Shown: piece by piece, positions 23,204 through 34,224 of the stretch
Layout of the letters: every line of letters begins with the position of its first letter
Numbering within the stretch: position 1 is the stretch's first letter
From: Ampullaceana balthica
Lineage: Eukaryota; Mollusca; Gastropoda; Lymnaeidae
Assembly (NCBI GenBank): GCA_944989445.1
Contig: CALYLW010000180.1
Span: 1,256,798 to 1,320,797 of the forward strand
DNA: 64,000 nt
Direction: 5' to 3'
Translations under genes and position numbers: made by a program
Notes under the pieces: model-generated
Database searches by the model: none
The model's input: the letters and a program-made list of their open reading frames with translations, nothing else
Told to the model about the DNA's origin: nothing

Positions 23204-25941
23204 ATGAATCGAGACAAGTCTGGTTCTCAAAAGTGACGGGAAACGAAACAGAGGTAGAAACAGGAAATAGAATTGAAAACCAAAAATGTAATTGCCAATT
23301 ATTTTAAACTCAGCGGAGCTCCTAAACCTAATATCTCTGCAAAACCTGAAGATGTTTCCTTTCCATCAACATCCCGCCAGGAATTGCCATGTGAAGATTT
23401 GCAGCCCGTAGACGAAGAACGTGGTTGTGCAACTATCAGATCTGGAAACTAATCATCTGGCCGTCCAAATGACGTCGAGACAGTAGAACTATCAGCAAAT
23501 TTAGGTTTAGGAGAGGCAAATTATAATGTTGATGATTTTGTCGAACATGAAAACGAATTTCGCCACTACAGCGAACCTGGGCGATGGCCAGAACACTTGC
23601 AAGTCCGGGACAGACAGTGCAAGTTAAAAACTGAAAGTCAGTTAAAAGAAATGATCAGAACCAGAACCATGCCTCCAGACTACACTGGCAAAATGTTTTA
23701 CAAAAATCTGTTACACTCCCAGTTGTCCAATAGTCGAGACAAGTTACTTAGAGATTGGATTGTCTTGAGCAGCTCAAAAAATGTTCTATACTGCATCACG
23801 TGACTTCTCTATTCTTCTGGTAAAAGTCTGGAACAGCATGTCAGTACTAGTCTTTTATCAAGACGAGAAGGTTTTTATCCAAAAAAAAATAACAGTGGAA
23901 GTTTCTTTACGAAAGGTTACGGAATCACGAAAAATGTTCCCTACATAGTGATTCTTGCGTGGCTTGGAAACTTCATGAACAATCAGTTACTGGTTCTTGT
24001 GGTATTGATAGCAGCTGTCAACAGCTTCTCCAAAGTGAAAGTGACAAGTTCAATGCCCTATTGCGTAGACTCTTGGATACTACATTGTTTCTGGCTTCCA
24101 GAGGACTCGCATTTCGCGGAGAATCTCAAGACATAGGAAACTCTCACAATGGCAACTTTCTGGGGTTACTAGAACTCGTATCTCACTATGATCGTTACTA
24201 GAACTCGTATCTCACTATGATCAGTTACTGCAACATCAGTTGGAGTGCATCAAAGACAAGAAAGAACATTATATATATATATAGGTGAAAGAATGTGATA
24301 TAACATTATATATATATATATAGGTGAAAGAATGTGATATAACATTATATATATATATATAGGTGAAAGAATGTGATATAACATTATATATATATATATA
24401 GGTGAAAGAATGCGAAATCATTATTTGTCTTGGAAGACACAAAACGAATTTATTTCTTTATGTGGGAAACATGTTCTTATTCAAGATTTTGCTTGAAAGA
24501 AGGGAAGCAATTTATTTTTCCATTATATGTGATGCTACTCCTGACGTATCCCATTCAGAGCAAAATGTTCTCATATTACGATGCGTCCATAAAAACGATG
24601 AGAACAAATGGTCAATAGAAGAGAGATTTGTAGAGTTCTTCCCGTGCAATCAGAAGACAGGAGAAGAAATTGCAGGAACACGCATTTCACGCTTATACGA
24701 ACATGGAATTGATCTTAAAGATTGTCGTGGACAGGGTTTTGACAACGGCCCAAACATGGCGGGGAAAATGAAAGGTGTTCAAGCGCGGATTTTAGAAAAG
24801 AATGATGCTGCTCTATTCTCTCCATGTGCAGCTCACACACTGAATCTTGTTGGGGTAAATGCTGCGTCATGTTGCAGAGATGCAATAACATTCTTTGGAA
24901 ACGTGAATTGCCTCTACAAACTATTGAACTCTTGTCCCGAAATATGGCATCTCTTGCTGGAATCAACAAGATGCTCCTTGCATATTCTGAGTGACACAAG
25001 CTGAAGTTCAAGAGTTGATGCCTTGCGCCCAATTGCTCAGAGGTTGCCTAGCATTCTTCCTGTTCTAGAGACAGTGATGTCCACGACTAAGTACACAAAT
25101 GAAATTAGAAGCGAAGCAAGTGGACTGAAAACATATTTCTCTTCCTTCACCGCAGTGTTGATGGCAGCATTCTGGCTAAAACTTTGACGTGAATCAATGA
25201 AAGAAATCTGATACTCCAATCAAAGGCAATCTCACTTGAAATCGCGTCACGTAACATCAAGGATCTCTCAAATTAATTGCAGGAGTTGAGAGATAATTGC
25301 CACACGATTTTCACAGAATCACAGCATGTATCAAAAGAATTAGGAATTCCCACAGAACTGAAGACGGCGCGGGTGTAGAGGAATCAGCAGAAGCTAAGTT
25401 CACTAGAGAAGTTTTGTATTTCATTTTGGATTCTGTGATTGGGCAGATTAACCATCGGTTCAAAGTTTTGGACAAGATCTGGAAACTATTCAATCCAGTT
25501 CTAAATTTTAGAAGTCTGACTTCTGAAGAAATCTCGTCCTCTTGTGCTGATTTAGTGGTTAAATATCCACGTGATCTTACCAGCCTTTTGAAAGACGAGT
25601 TGCTTCATTTGAAGAATGTATACGGTGCAACATTCAACATCAAGTAAGCGTCTGCCTCTGCGTTGTCTGATCCACTTGATCTTTTGAACTTAAATTATTC
25701 ACTCGGGCTAGAAGGAATATTTAGTGAAGTGTGTATTGCCCTGAGGATTTTTTTTGTCTTCCTGTGTCGGTGACTCAAGTAGAACGATCGTTCAGTAAAT
25801 TGGCTATTATAAAAAACTATTAACGTTCTACCATGAGCCAAGAAAGATTAAATGGGCTGCCAATTATTTCAATGGAACACGAACTTACCAGGCAGATAAA
25901 CTTCAATGAAGTTAATATACGTGATTTTTCTAATATGAAAT
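23204..25941 (+). pseudogene. hAT transposase, ZMYM1-like, nearly full length but broken
   Basis: Starts MNRDKSGSQK then a stop, as in the 'KSGxQKRK' N-terminus of this lineage. Later blocks: GHNxGNFLGLLELVSHYD near 24150; FSIICDATPDVSHSEQNVLI, RFVEFF, DCRGQGFDNGPNMAGKMKGV and CAAHTLNLVGVNAASC in the 200-codon frame 24402-25004; and the C-terminal VTQVERSFSKLAIIKN, STMSQERLNGLPIISMEHEL near 25760-25890. In-frame stops, frameshifts and two tandem duplications (24168-24230 and 24265-24415) show it is inactive. The family cuts and pastes hAT elements with 8-bp target duplications. Confidence 0.85.
24265..24415. repeat. ~39-bp tandem repeat with TA microsatellite, 4 units
   Basis: The unit is aggtgaaagaatgtgatata followed by acatta and a (TA)n run. 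The last unit runs into transposase coding text (VKECEII), so coding DNA plus a TA tract was amplified. A separate 31-bp duplication lies just upstream (24168-24230). Confidence 0.85.
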
Positions 25942-26814
25942 AAGAAGTTGGCCCTCCTCATCACAGTTAATTTACAAACAGCCCTCACACACTTAAATAT
26001 TAATAACACGTTGTGTTATCCACGGATGTTACTATATTTCAAATTTCAAATGAAAATTCCAGTTATAAACATGGCTATTTCCCTTGGTATGTAAACTTTT
26101 TTATACTTCAAATGATTTCTTATTGAACGATCTAATTTTTTTTAAAATGTACTTCACATGAGTGAATAGAACACACACTTATTAATGTTTTTTTAATTAT
26201 TGCTTTTGTTGTTAATTTTTTTATATGAATGAATAAAACAAAAATAAGTTCTACTACTGCTTTTGTTGTTGCAAATATGTGGCGTTTTTGTTATTCAGTA
26301 GGACATTCTTGCTCCCTAGATCGCTTGTATTGGTATTTATAAATGCAGCCAGCATTTTCGCTGTCGGATAAGCTACATTTTGGTCATTTTGTATACATAT
26401 TTCAAGGATTTTGGCATATGGGTACCTGGATAAAGGCATAGGCACGATGTGGAGCCCAAAGGGGCCCAACGTACCCAGTTTTCAGGGGCCCAAACATTTC
26501 TGGTGGCGGCCCTGGTCACGGTCTTTACTACACCAAAATAGTGATGAGATGGGTAACGCGAGAATGAATTTAACTTTTAAGTAAAGTATTGGAAAAGGTA
26601 ATTGCCTTCTTAAATAGCTAATTCTCTTTAAAAAGCAACATTATTTTTATTTTAATGGCTTTTTGTGGCATGAAAAAGTAATGCACGTAATTGCTCAGAT
26701 AATAGAATTAACAGCTGGCGTAAAATAAATTCTAAATTAGCCACTCATGAATTAAGTTTTCAAAGTTTTTGTAAATTTAAGGAATCAGAAATCGGATAAA
26801 AGGAATTGACTATT

Positions 26815-27075
26815 AATAACGACTTACGGATTTTTTGAGTTAGGTAAACTGGCGTAATGGGCGCAGATTAATCAAGGACAATGTTGATATTGAGAGGGGG
26901 GGGGACAGCCATAGCGGCTAGAAGGTTTGACAGGAAAGAGGGGCGGTGATGTTTCATATGAAGGAGCCAACTTGCTTTGACATACCGACACAAGCCCGTG
27001 AGAGTAGACACCTTCCCTCCCCTCCCCCACTTTGCTCCCTCGACAGAGGGATGAGGATAATAAGATTTTTCTTTT
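26815..27075 (+). mobile_element. Pogo-like family 1, partial copy C
   Basis: Parallels 5998-6250 of copy A (ttttttgagtta, ggcgtaat, attaatcaaggacaatgt, gggggacagcc), but the terminal ~50 bp are missing. Just before it, 26781-26814 matches text at 8577-8610, so it is inserted in or fused to a hAT fragment. Confidence 0.6.
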
Positions 27076-27228
27076 TAAAAGAAAGACTGTAAAATCATAT
27101 TGACATTTGTATGATAAGAAGTCCTGCAAGGCCACAAACACAATAAAAATATTATAATGGTTTAAATGAAATATATTTAAATATAATTAATTATTCACTT
27201 TTTTGTTATAGAGGATAAAAGTGAAATA

Positions 27229-27883
27229 CAGTCGGACCTTGCTAAGTCGAACTTCCCAAAGTCGAAAACCTCCCTATATGGAAATAATTGTTAGGTACTG
27301 GCCAAATTCCATAAGACTAATGCATTTTAGATCTCCCTAACTCCAAGATTTTTGGCTTTCTCTCTCTCTCTGTTAGTCGAATTTTCCAAGGCGTTTGGGT
27401 TTTCATTCTGGAGTGACATTTCATAACACGTGTTCCGTAGAGCCACGTAAATGGACGTAAAATCTTTCCACGAGAGATTAAGCGACCCTTGCAAGTACAA
27501 AAAATGACAAAGACAAGAAAAAGGAGTGGTAACTAATTCGCGTCCCTTTGCTGCATGCTGTGACTCTTTTTAAAAAGAAAAATCTTACTCCCCCATCCCA
27601 CTGTGGAGGGAGTAAAGTGGGGGAGGGCAGGGAAGGTGTCTCCTCTTACGGGCTTGTGTCGGCATGTCAAAGCAACTTGGGTTCCTTTCATATGAAACAT
27701 AGACGCCTCCTCTCTTTCCTGTGAAGCCTACTAGCTGCTATGACTGCCCCTCCCCAAACCTCTCAATATCTTAATTGTTCGTGATTATTCGACGCCTATT
27801 ACGCCATTTTCACTAACTCAAAAACTCCGTAAGTCGATTTTTTTTCCGGGTCATTTTAAGTTCGACTTAGAGAGGTCCGCCTG
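27229..27883 (-). mobile_element. Pogo-like family 1, copy B
   Basis: CAGTCGGACCTTGCTAAGTC start with TA before it; end CGACTTAGAGAGGTCCGCCTG. 655 bp, inverted relative to copy A. About 45 bp outside its left end (ttatagaggataaaagtgaa) also matches, inverted, the outside of copy A's right end. Confidence 0.75.
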
Positions 27884-27939
27884 TTTCATTTTTAAAAGCT
27901 CCTAAGAGAAAGTATGTTTTTATTGCTGTAAAGGATAGA

Positions 27940-28490
27940 GCTTATTTACAGATGCCAGATCCTACTTAACTGTCAAAGTTCTCGTTTGTGTTCAAAATCA
28001 CATCCCACGTGAATGAAATAAATTTTAAGCTTCAGGGAAATGATAACCTGGTGGCGATCTCTACAGAATCTGATGATTTATTTAGAGAATTATTCAGAGA
28101 AAGCTGTCATTGTTTGAAGTCCAATTGGAGTTAGAAAACTTTTCCCATGTTCATTGTTTTCAAAGAGTTTTGTTCAATAATCGCAGAATGTGTCAACCTC
28201 GAATTTCCTTTAGAAAATGTATTGGTGTCTTCATTCTTTCGGTGGATTTTCAGACATTGACAGTTTTAAAAGGGATACTCTTCTGTTCCAGAATCCGTTT
28301 GATTGTAACCTTGTTGATGTACCTAATGAACTACAGTTGGAGCTCATTGATTTGCGGCGAATGACTACTTGCAAGAGAAGCAAGCAGAAAGAAAATGTAT
28401 TGAAGTTTACCGTTGCTTACCAGCATGATATTGAGCTTTTGAAACTGAAGAATATTTCCGATGGCATGGCATCAGGGTTTTAAGCTTATG
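27940..28490 (+). pseudogene. hAT transposase fragment, GTF2IRD2/ZBED5-like lineage
   Basis: Overlapping frames read LQGNDNLVA, then FEVQLELENFSHVHCFQ, then FQNPFDCNLVDVPNELQLEL and IDLRR. This is the 'LQGKxxLVxDLY...FxxPFxxDVxxxPxxLQLELIDLQ' segment of Charlie8-type hAT transposases, from which the vertebrate GTF2IRD2 and ZBED5 genes derive. N- and C-terminal parts are missing. Confidence 0.7.
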
Positions 28491-28687
28491 TCTGTGAGCA
28501 AACTTTGAAAAAAATAAAGTACATCGAATGAGACCGAATGATTAACATTTATAAGCAATTCTCTTGATTTACATGCAGCTATTCCGAACCAAACACTGAT
28601 GATATACAAAAAGCCGAATGTCAGTTTTATAAAAAGGAACTTTTACAAATGTAATAATAATATAAGACTAAGATGTTACCTTCCATT

Positions 28688-28951
28688 TGGTGAGACCTGC
28701 ACTCAAACATCATCTTCTATACGTGACTCATTGGTGAGACCTGCACTCAAACATCATCTTCTATACGTGACTCATTGGTGAGACCTGCACTCAAACATCA
28801 TCGTCTATACGTGACTCATTGGTGAGACCTGCACTCAAACATCATCTTCTATACGTGACTCATTGGTGAGACCTGCACTCAAACATCATCGTCTATACGT
28901 GACTCATTGGTGAGACCTGCACTCAAACATCATCTTCTATACGTGACTCAT
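28688..28951. repeat. 44-bp tandem repeat, 6 units
   Basis: The unit starts ttggtgagacctgcactcaa and ends tatacgtgactca. Units 3 and 5 share a tcgtc variant where the others have tcttc, so the array shows a partial two-unit order. It adjoins the non-LTR relic. Confidence 0.92.
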
Positions 28952-28969
28952 CCACCATAAACCAAAGAT

Positions 28970-29420
28970 AAACTAGAACAAATTTAAACAGGAGCAGCAA
29001 GATTCATTACTGGTGAATATAACAAATTAACAAGACTAACACCATTAGTTAAATCATTAAATCTAGAAACGCTGGAGGAAAGAAGAGCAAAGTAGTAATA
29101 ATACACGAGGCTTATAGGGCAATTAATCTAACTTGGAAATACAACATAAAGATATTCTAATACAACCCTCAGCTAGGGATATGGATACAAACATTTTTTT
29201 CTTATTTGTATGCAAAAAAAAATAACATACACATTCTCGTGCTTCCCGTTTGGGATTCGGGCGTAGCATGGGTTGCCAGATTAAACCAGGAAAACCAAAA
29301 CGTTATCAAAATTTAAAACTAATAAAAATGCAAGCCTAGAAATAAACCACAGATAAGGGCAGGATGCTATTAACTTCTGTGTAGAAGGAGCGTGTGTAAT
29401 AGATAAGATTACTTTCGTAT
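28970..29420 (+). pseudogene. Non-LTR retrotransposon 3' end, relic 2
   Basis: Across frames: RAARFITGEYNKLTRLTP then LVKSLNLETLEERRAK, then IIHEAYRAINLTWKYN and ILVLPVWDSGVAWV. 'RAARFxTGxYxxxSxxTPxLxxLxWxTLxERR' is a hallmark of the C-terminal region of Jockey/CR1-like ORF2. It ends near 'tagaaggagcgtgtgtaa'. Stops throughout. Confidence 0.75.
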
Positions 29421-29684
29421 ACCATTAATTAAAGCCCTTTGCGATGAAACTTTAGTTAGTGGCTGTGGGCTTGCCCGCCAAAGTATTGGGATTGTTTTGA
29501 ACTTCATATAAATAATATACTACACCGTCAATATTTTCTTACATTAGTTACATAAAATAATTTGAAACATTACTATTTCATGGCTGGGTGGAGCTCTACA
29601 ACTCTTAATAAACATACAATGTATCATACATTAAATTAATCAAAATTAATATTGCAGGCAACTGAACTCGTATTCGGTGGGAGG

Positions 29685-29833
29685 CAATGTTCTCTTTAAG
29701 CTGCGCGGTTGCGCAGATATTGAACCTACACCGCGCAGCAGTTTAGAATTACCGCGCAGCAAATTTTTGTGCAAATATGTACACATGTTTTTGTACTTGG
29801 CACAATGATCAACGAACCTTGGAGTGAACATTG
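29685..29833. mobile_element. hAT-type miniature element CAATGTTC...GAACATTG, copy 1
   Basis: 149 bp bounded by CAATGTTC and GAACATTG. It contains repeated GCGCGG/CCGCGC words (ctgcgcggttgcgcag). Flanks gtgggagg and gtgggggg are a near-perfect 8-bp duplication. A second copy is at 51216-51392. Confidence 0.78.
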
Positions 29834-30968
29834 GTGGGGGGGAGGGCGATGGCCATTCAACCAGGATTGTGATCCAAATGTTGGTGGGGGGGGGGCGATG
29901 GCCATTCAACCAGGATTGTGATCCAAATGTTGGTGGGAGGGGCGATGGCCATTCGAACCAGGATTGTGATCCAAATGTTGGTGGGAGGGGCGATGGCCAT
30001 TCAACCAGGATTGTGATCCAAATGTTGGTGGGAAGGGCGATGGCCATTCAACCAGGATTGTGATCCAAATGTTGGTGGGGGGGGGCGATGGCCATTCAAC
30101 CAGGATTGTGATCCAAATGTTGGTGGGGGGGGGGCGATGGCCATTAAACCAGGATTGTGATCCAATGTTGGTGGGAGGGGCGATGGCCATTCAACCAGGA
30201 TTGTGATCCAAACGTTGGTGGGAGGGGCGATGGCCATTCAACCAGGATTGTGATCCAAATGTTGGTGGGAGGGGCGATGGCCATTCAACCAGGATTGTGA
30301 TCCAAATGTTGGTGGGAGGGGCGATGGCCATTCAACCAGGATTGTGATCCAAATGTTGGTGGGAGGGGCGATGGCCATTCGAACCAGGATTGTGATCCAA
30401 ATGTTGGTGGGAGGAGCGATGGCCATTCAACCAGGATTGTGATCCAAATGTTGGTGGGAGGGGCGATGGCCATTCAACCAGGATTGTGATCCAAATGTTG
30501 GTGGGAGGGGCGATGGCCATTCAACCAGGATTGTGATCCAAACGTTGGTGGGAGGGGCGATGGCCATTCAACCAGGATTGTGATCCAAATGTTGGTGGGA
30601 GGAGCGATGGCCATTCAACCAGGATTGTGATCCAAATGTTGGTGGGAGGGGCGATGGCCATTCAACCAGGATTGTGATCCAAATGTTGGTGGGAGGGGCG
30701 ATGGCCATTCGAACCAGGATTGTGATCCAAATGTTGGTGGGAGGGGCGATGGCCATTCAACCAGGATTGTGATCCAAATGTTGGTGGGAGGGGCGATGGC
30801 CATTCAACCAGGATTGTGATCCAAATGTTGGTGGGAGGAGCGATGGCCATTCAACCAGGATTGTGATCCAAATGTTGGTGGGAGGGGCGATGGCCATTCA
30901 ACCAGGATTGTGATCCAAATGGTGGGAGGGGCGATGGCCATTCAACCAGGATTGTGATCAAAATGTTG
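29834..30968. repeat. 47-bp minisatellite, about 24 units
   Basis: The unit reads gtgggaggggcgatggccat then tcaaccaggattgtgatcca aatgttg. Most units differ by one or two bases; a few are 46-50 bp. It begins immediately at the right edge of the miniature element. All three minus frames stay open (MAIAPPTNIWITI and so on) because 47 is not a multiple of 3 and the unit lacks stops on that strand. There is no evidence of translation. Confidence 0.95.
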
Positions 30969-33890
30969 ACTTGAAGAATAGCAAGCAAACAGAAAATGGG
31001 ATCACATAGGGAAACGGGGTATTTACAAAAACCATCATAATAAATGTTTTGTTCGCTAAAAAAACAAACATGCTTTCTAAATAAGTGTAGACATTTTAAC
31101 CAATGCTTCACACACGAACCTCTGAATATGGACTGCCCACGCAAGACAACAAAAAACTGCTTTATTTACCAGACGGAGGCATTAATGTGTGTATAAAAGG
31201 ACTTCAATTAACAAGAGTTAAACACAAACGCGTTCTTTGTTGAGTGGCGTTGCTCCGCAAGCAGTGGCCTAGCTTCAGCTAGAGTTAGAGCAAGATAAAA
31301 ATGTGTGCCAGAAAAAAAACGTTCTTTTGTATTCATGCTTAAAAAACGTGCATTATGTTCATAACACATTTTTTATCTAAAAATACTTGACTTCTTATAT
31401 ATTTTAGTTAGCAATCAATAGCTTGTGAGTTTGACATACAAATAAATTTCTAATGGGTTGTTGAATTTACAAAACAGATTCCTGCAAATCATTACCTCAA
31501 ATTATGTTAACTGCTTCTCAGGCAATTTTAAACAAATCCAAATAAGACATTTATTTTAGGTCAAGTCCTCCCTGTCTGATATCTGAGATGGTAATTTGTA
31601 GATACTTGTGCCCTAGGCCCTAGGCTAATAATATGAACAGCTGTAAAATCAATTATTTTGTAATGGTCATTTTAAACGGTGCACAGCAAGGTTTTGTTAA
31701 AATCATAGGATCTGTCATTTCTTTCTGCTTTCACTTCACTTCAATAAAAACCAACAAAATTCACAGATGTTTGTGGACATTTTATTAACTCACATATTTG
31801 AATTCAGATTTAGTTCTTTTAAAAAATGGATTACTTGGTTAAGACACAAATTATATAACGAAGCAAGGCTTCTGACATATTGCTTTACAAAACAAACTCT
31901 CTGGTCTGATGTCTGTGGTACAGCAAACGTCATTTGTTATTTCATGTCAGCCAAATGAAATACATGTACATGTATTTACACAATATATGCATGAAACCTA
32001 TCTACACGCTAGGAGCAGTGGTTGGTATGATTGGCTCCTAAAAATGACTGGTTCCACTAAAGACATAATCAAATTATTTGGGGACGTGCTCCTCACCAAC
32101 ACAACCATGCCCTAGCCAGAGTTCAGAAAGGAAGAATTCCAAGTCAAACTCTTGTCAGACACCCGTGTGATACTGACAAGACCCGTTCAGCAAGTCAACA
32201 TCTACACATGTTGACACATCAGGGTAAAGATAACATTTTGGACCCTAGTACATTCAAATCAATATTGATACATTTCAAGCCACTGAAAATCATGCAAGTG
32301 GAGTTAGTGAAAACAGAAGTGGTCTGAACACAGACAAGACATATAGGCCATTAGTATTTCTGAGGCTGTTGGGGCCCACCTACCAGAGTTCATTATTGAT
32401 TACAACTTGGACATGAAAAGTTACATTCTTGGCATTGTGTATGGAGACATGGGGAGGATCAAAGTACTATAACATGGCAACTCATGACTAATATTATATT
32501 AGAGATGACTAAAAATCATTTTACAATTAAATTTATTTTTGCATTACTTTTCTATTAAAATTTAGCATAAAACAAAAAGTGATTTTTAAAAAAAACGGGA
32601 AAAGAGGGTTAGGTCACTGATTTAGCAGGCAGGTATTCAATCCCAAAACCAAAGCTTATGTCAAAGTGGAACTAATGTAAAACAATAAAAAAAATTGAAG
32701 ACAGGTATGTGATTTACATAGAATACAACAGCTGCATTCAGAATCATGCCCCTAACAGACATCCATTGGGTTCAAAGCCAGTGTAATAAATAGCAGCCAA
32801 CCTGCCTGTATAAATAACCTCTGCTAGGGTCACCTCTTCCCATAAGTCTTCTTTCAGAGAAGATTTTTTTTAACCTCATTTCTTTTATAAAGCAGGACTA
32901 AAAACATTGGAAAATGTAGACAATGATTGTCTTCACTACCCATTTTTTATGCAATTGTAATAAACGGTAACGCTAAAAAAATGTTTACATTACAGAAGCC
33001 AATTACATGTTCTTAAAAAGATACAATACACTGAATATTCTTTCGAACTGAATTCAAAATTTTAGTCAAAATCTTAAGTTCAAGATTCAAATTAAATGAA
33101 TCTAGTAGTAATTAAGGGACTTAAGAATGAATACAGCATCTTTCACTGTTAACAACTTTTTGATTTAAATCCATTAATACCAAGAGAGTGGGGCTATTGG
33201 ATACAGTGACACTTGAGTGAAACTTACCAACAATATAGTGTACAAATATTTACAGCACATGAATTTAGCTTAACTGAAGGATGCCTTTAAAAACAGCATT
33301 TAATTCACTTTTCTTGATACTGACAGAGAACATAAACAGATGTCATAATGGAGGAAGAAAAAATATTTTTAAAATATATATGAATAATATACTCATTATA
33401 AACATGCACTTTGGCTATCTTAGAGATGCCAGGATATGAATGGTATTACAATTTAAAATTAATGCAGACAAAAAATTAAAATACAATAGACACAATGAAT
33501 AGTAGCCATCCAAAAATGAGATACGGACATTTTTAAGTTCTATAATAAGTAATATCTTAAATTTAAATTGAGTAATAATGAATTCATATTAGAAAAGACA
33601 GGGTTAGTGTTAGCTAGATGCAAAAAGTGGTTCTCAATAGCATTGAATGAATAATTTCAATCTAGATACTTGGAAAACATATCAGAAACAAATCATATCA
33701 CTAACATGAACAACCAAACTAAAGCTAGGCAAAAAGGGCAGATTTAAAGAAAATAAAGAATAGCTCTGCATCAATAGTGAAATTATTTATTTTTTTAAAA
33801 CTATTTCATTCAACTAAAAATATAAGTTCTGGGTGGACCTTATGGCAGTAAATAAAAGATATAGATTGAGAACTACTTATCATTCTAGAC
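30969..33890. other. Repeat-poor intergenic DNA downstream of TOP1
   Basis: No transposon ends, satellites or recognisable coding blocks. The plus-strand ORFs at 31767-31958 and 31909-32115 have plausible composition but no family I recognise and no splice context I could confirm. Confidence 0.45.
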
Positions 33891-34224
33891 CAGAAGTTGG
33901 CAAACTTTTCAAACTCCTAGGCCTGTTGAGATAAAGTTGACCCCAAGTAAGTGGTGCATTGAATTGAGACAACGGCATAAACTTTCTTTAAAAAAATCTA
34001 ATATTCCTCATCTCTTAGGAACTTGTTTCATACAAATATGTGAATTAGTTGTAATAAAATACTTAAAAGTCACAAATTGAGTTATGAGAAGAGATAATGA
34101 AGGCGAATATGACAGCCATTCTTCTTAAAGTTCAAATAGAATAGTCTGAATGGGATACCTGTGACAGACAGACTGACTGGGATAGACAGCGTCTGGTCTA
34201 AAGGACAAAGTTTGCTGACCTCTG
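33891..34224. mobile_element. Possible small hAT element
   Basis: Left end CAGAAGTTGGCAAACTTTTC and right end, read inward, CAGAGGTCAGCAAACTTTGT are imperfect terminal inverted repeats. The 8-bp flanks (ttctagac and ttttgaca) do not match well, so the insertion is old or the ends are approximate. Confidence 0.55.

Larger units (their letters stand above)
20175..26514 (+). mobile_element. Large (6.3 kb) hAT element inferred from its ends
   Basis: Left end CATTGCCGCCACCAG and right end, read inward, CAGGGCCGCCACCAG match except at two bases. Both ends have an inner GGGGCCC motif. Flanks share gtcacgg (20168-20174 and 26515-26521), 7 of the 8 bases expected for a hAT duplication. It contains a ZMYM1-like transposase pseudogene (23204-25941) and a nested 1.5 kb element (20548-22050). 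Confidence 0.7.

Noticed and set aside
31767..32115. Plus-strand exons of a neighbouring gene
   Set aside because: Two overlapping ORFs of reasonable composition, but no domain is recognised and splice borders were not convincing.
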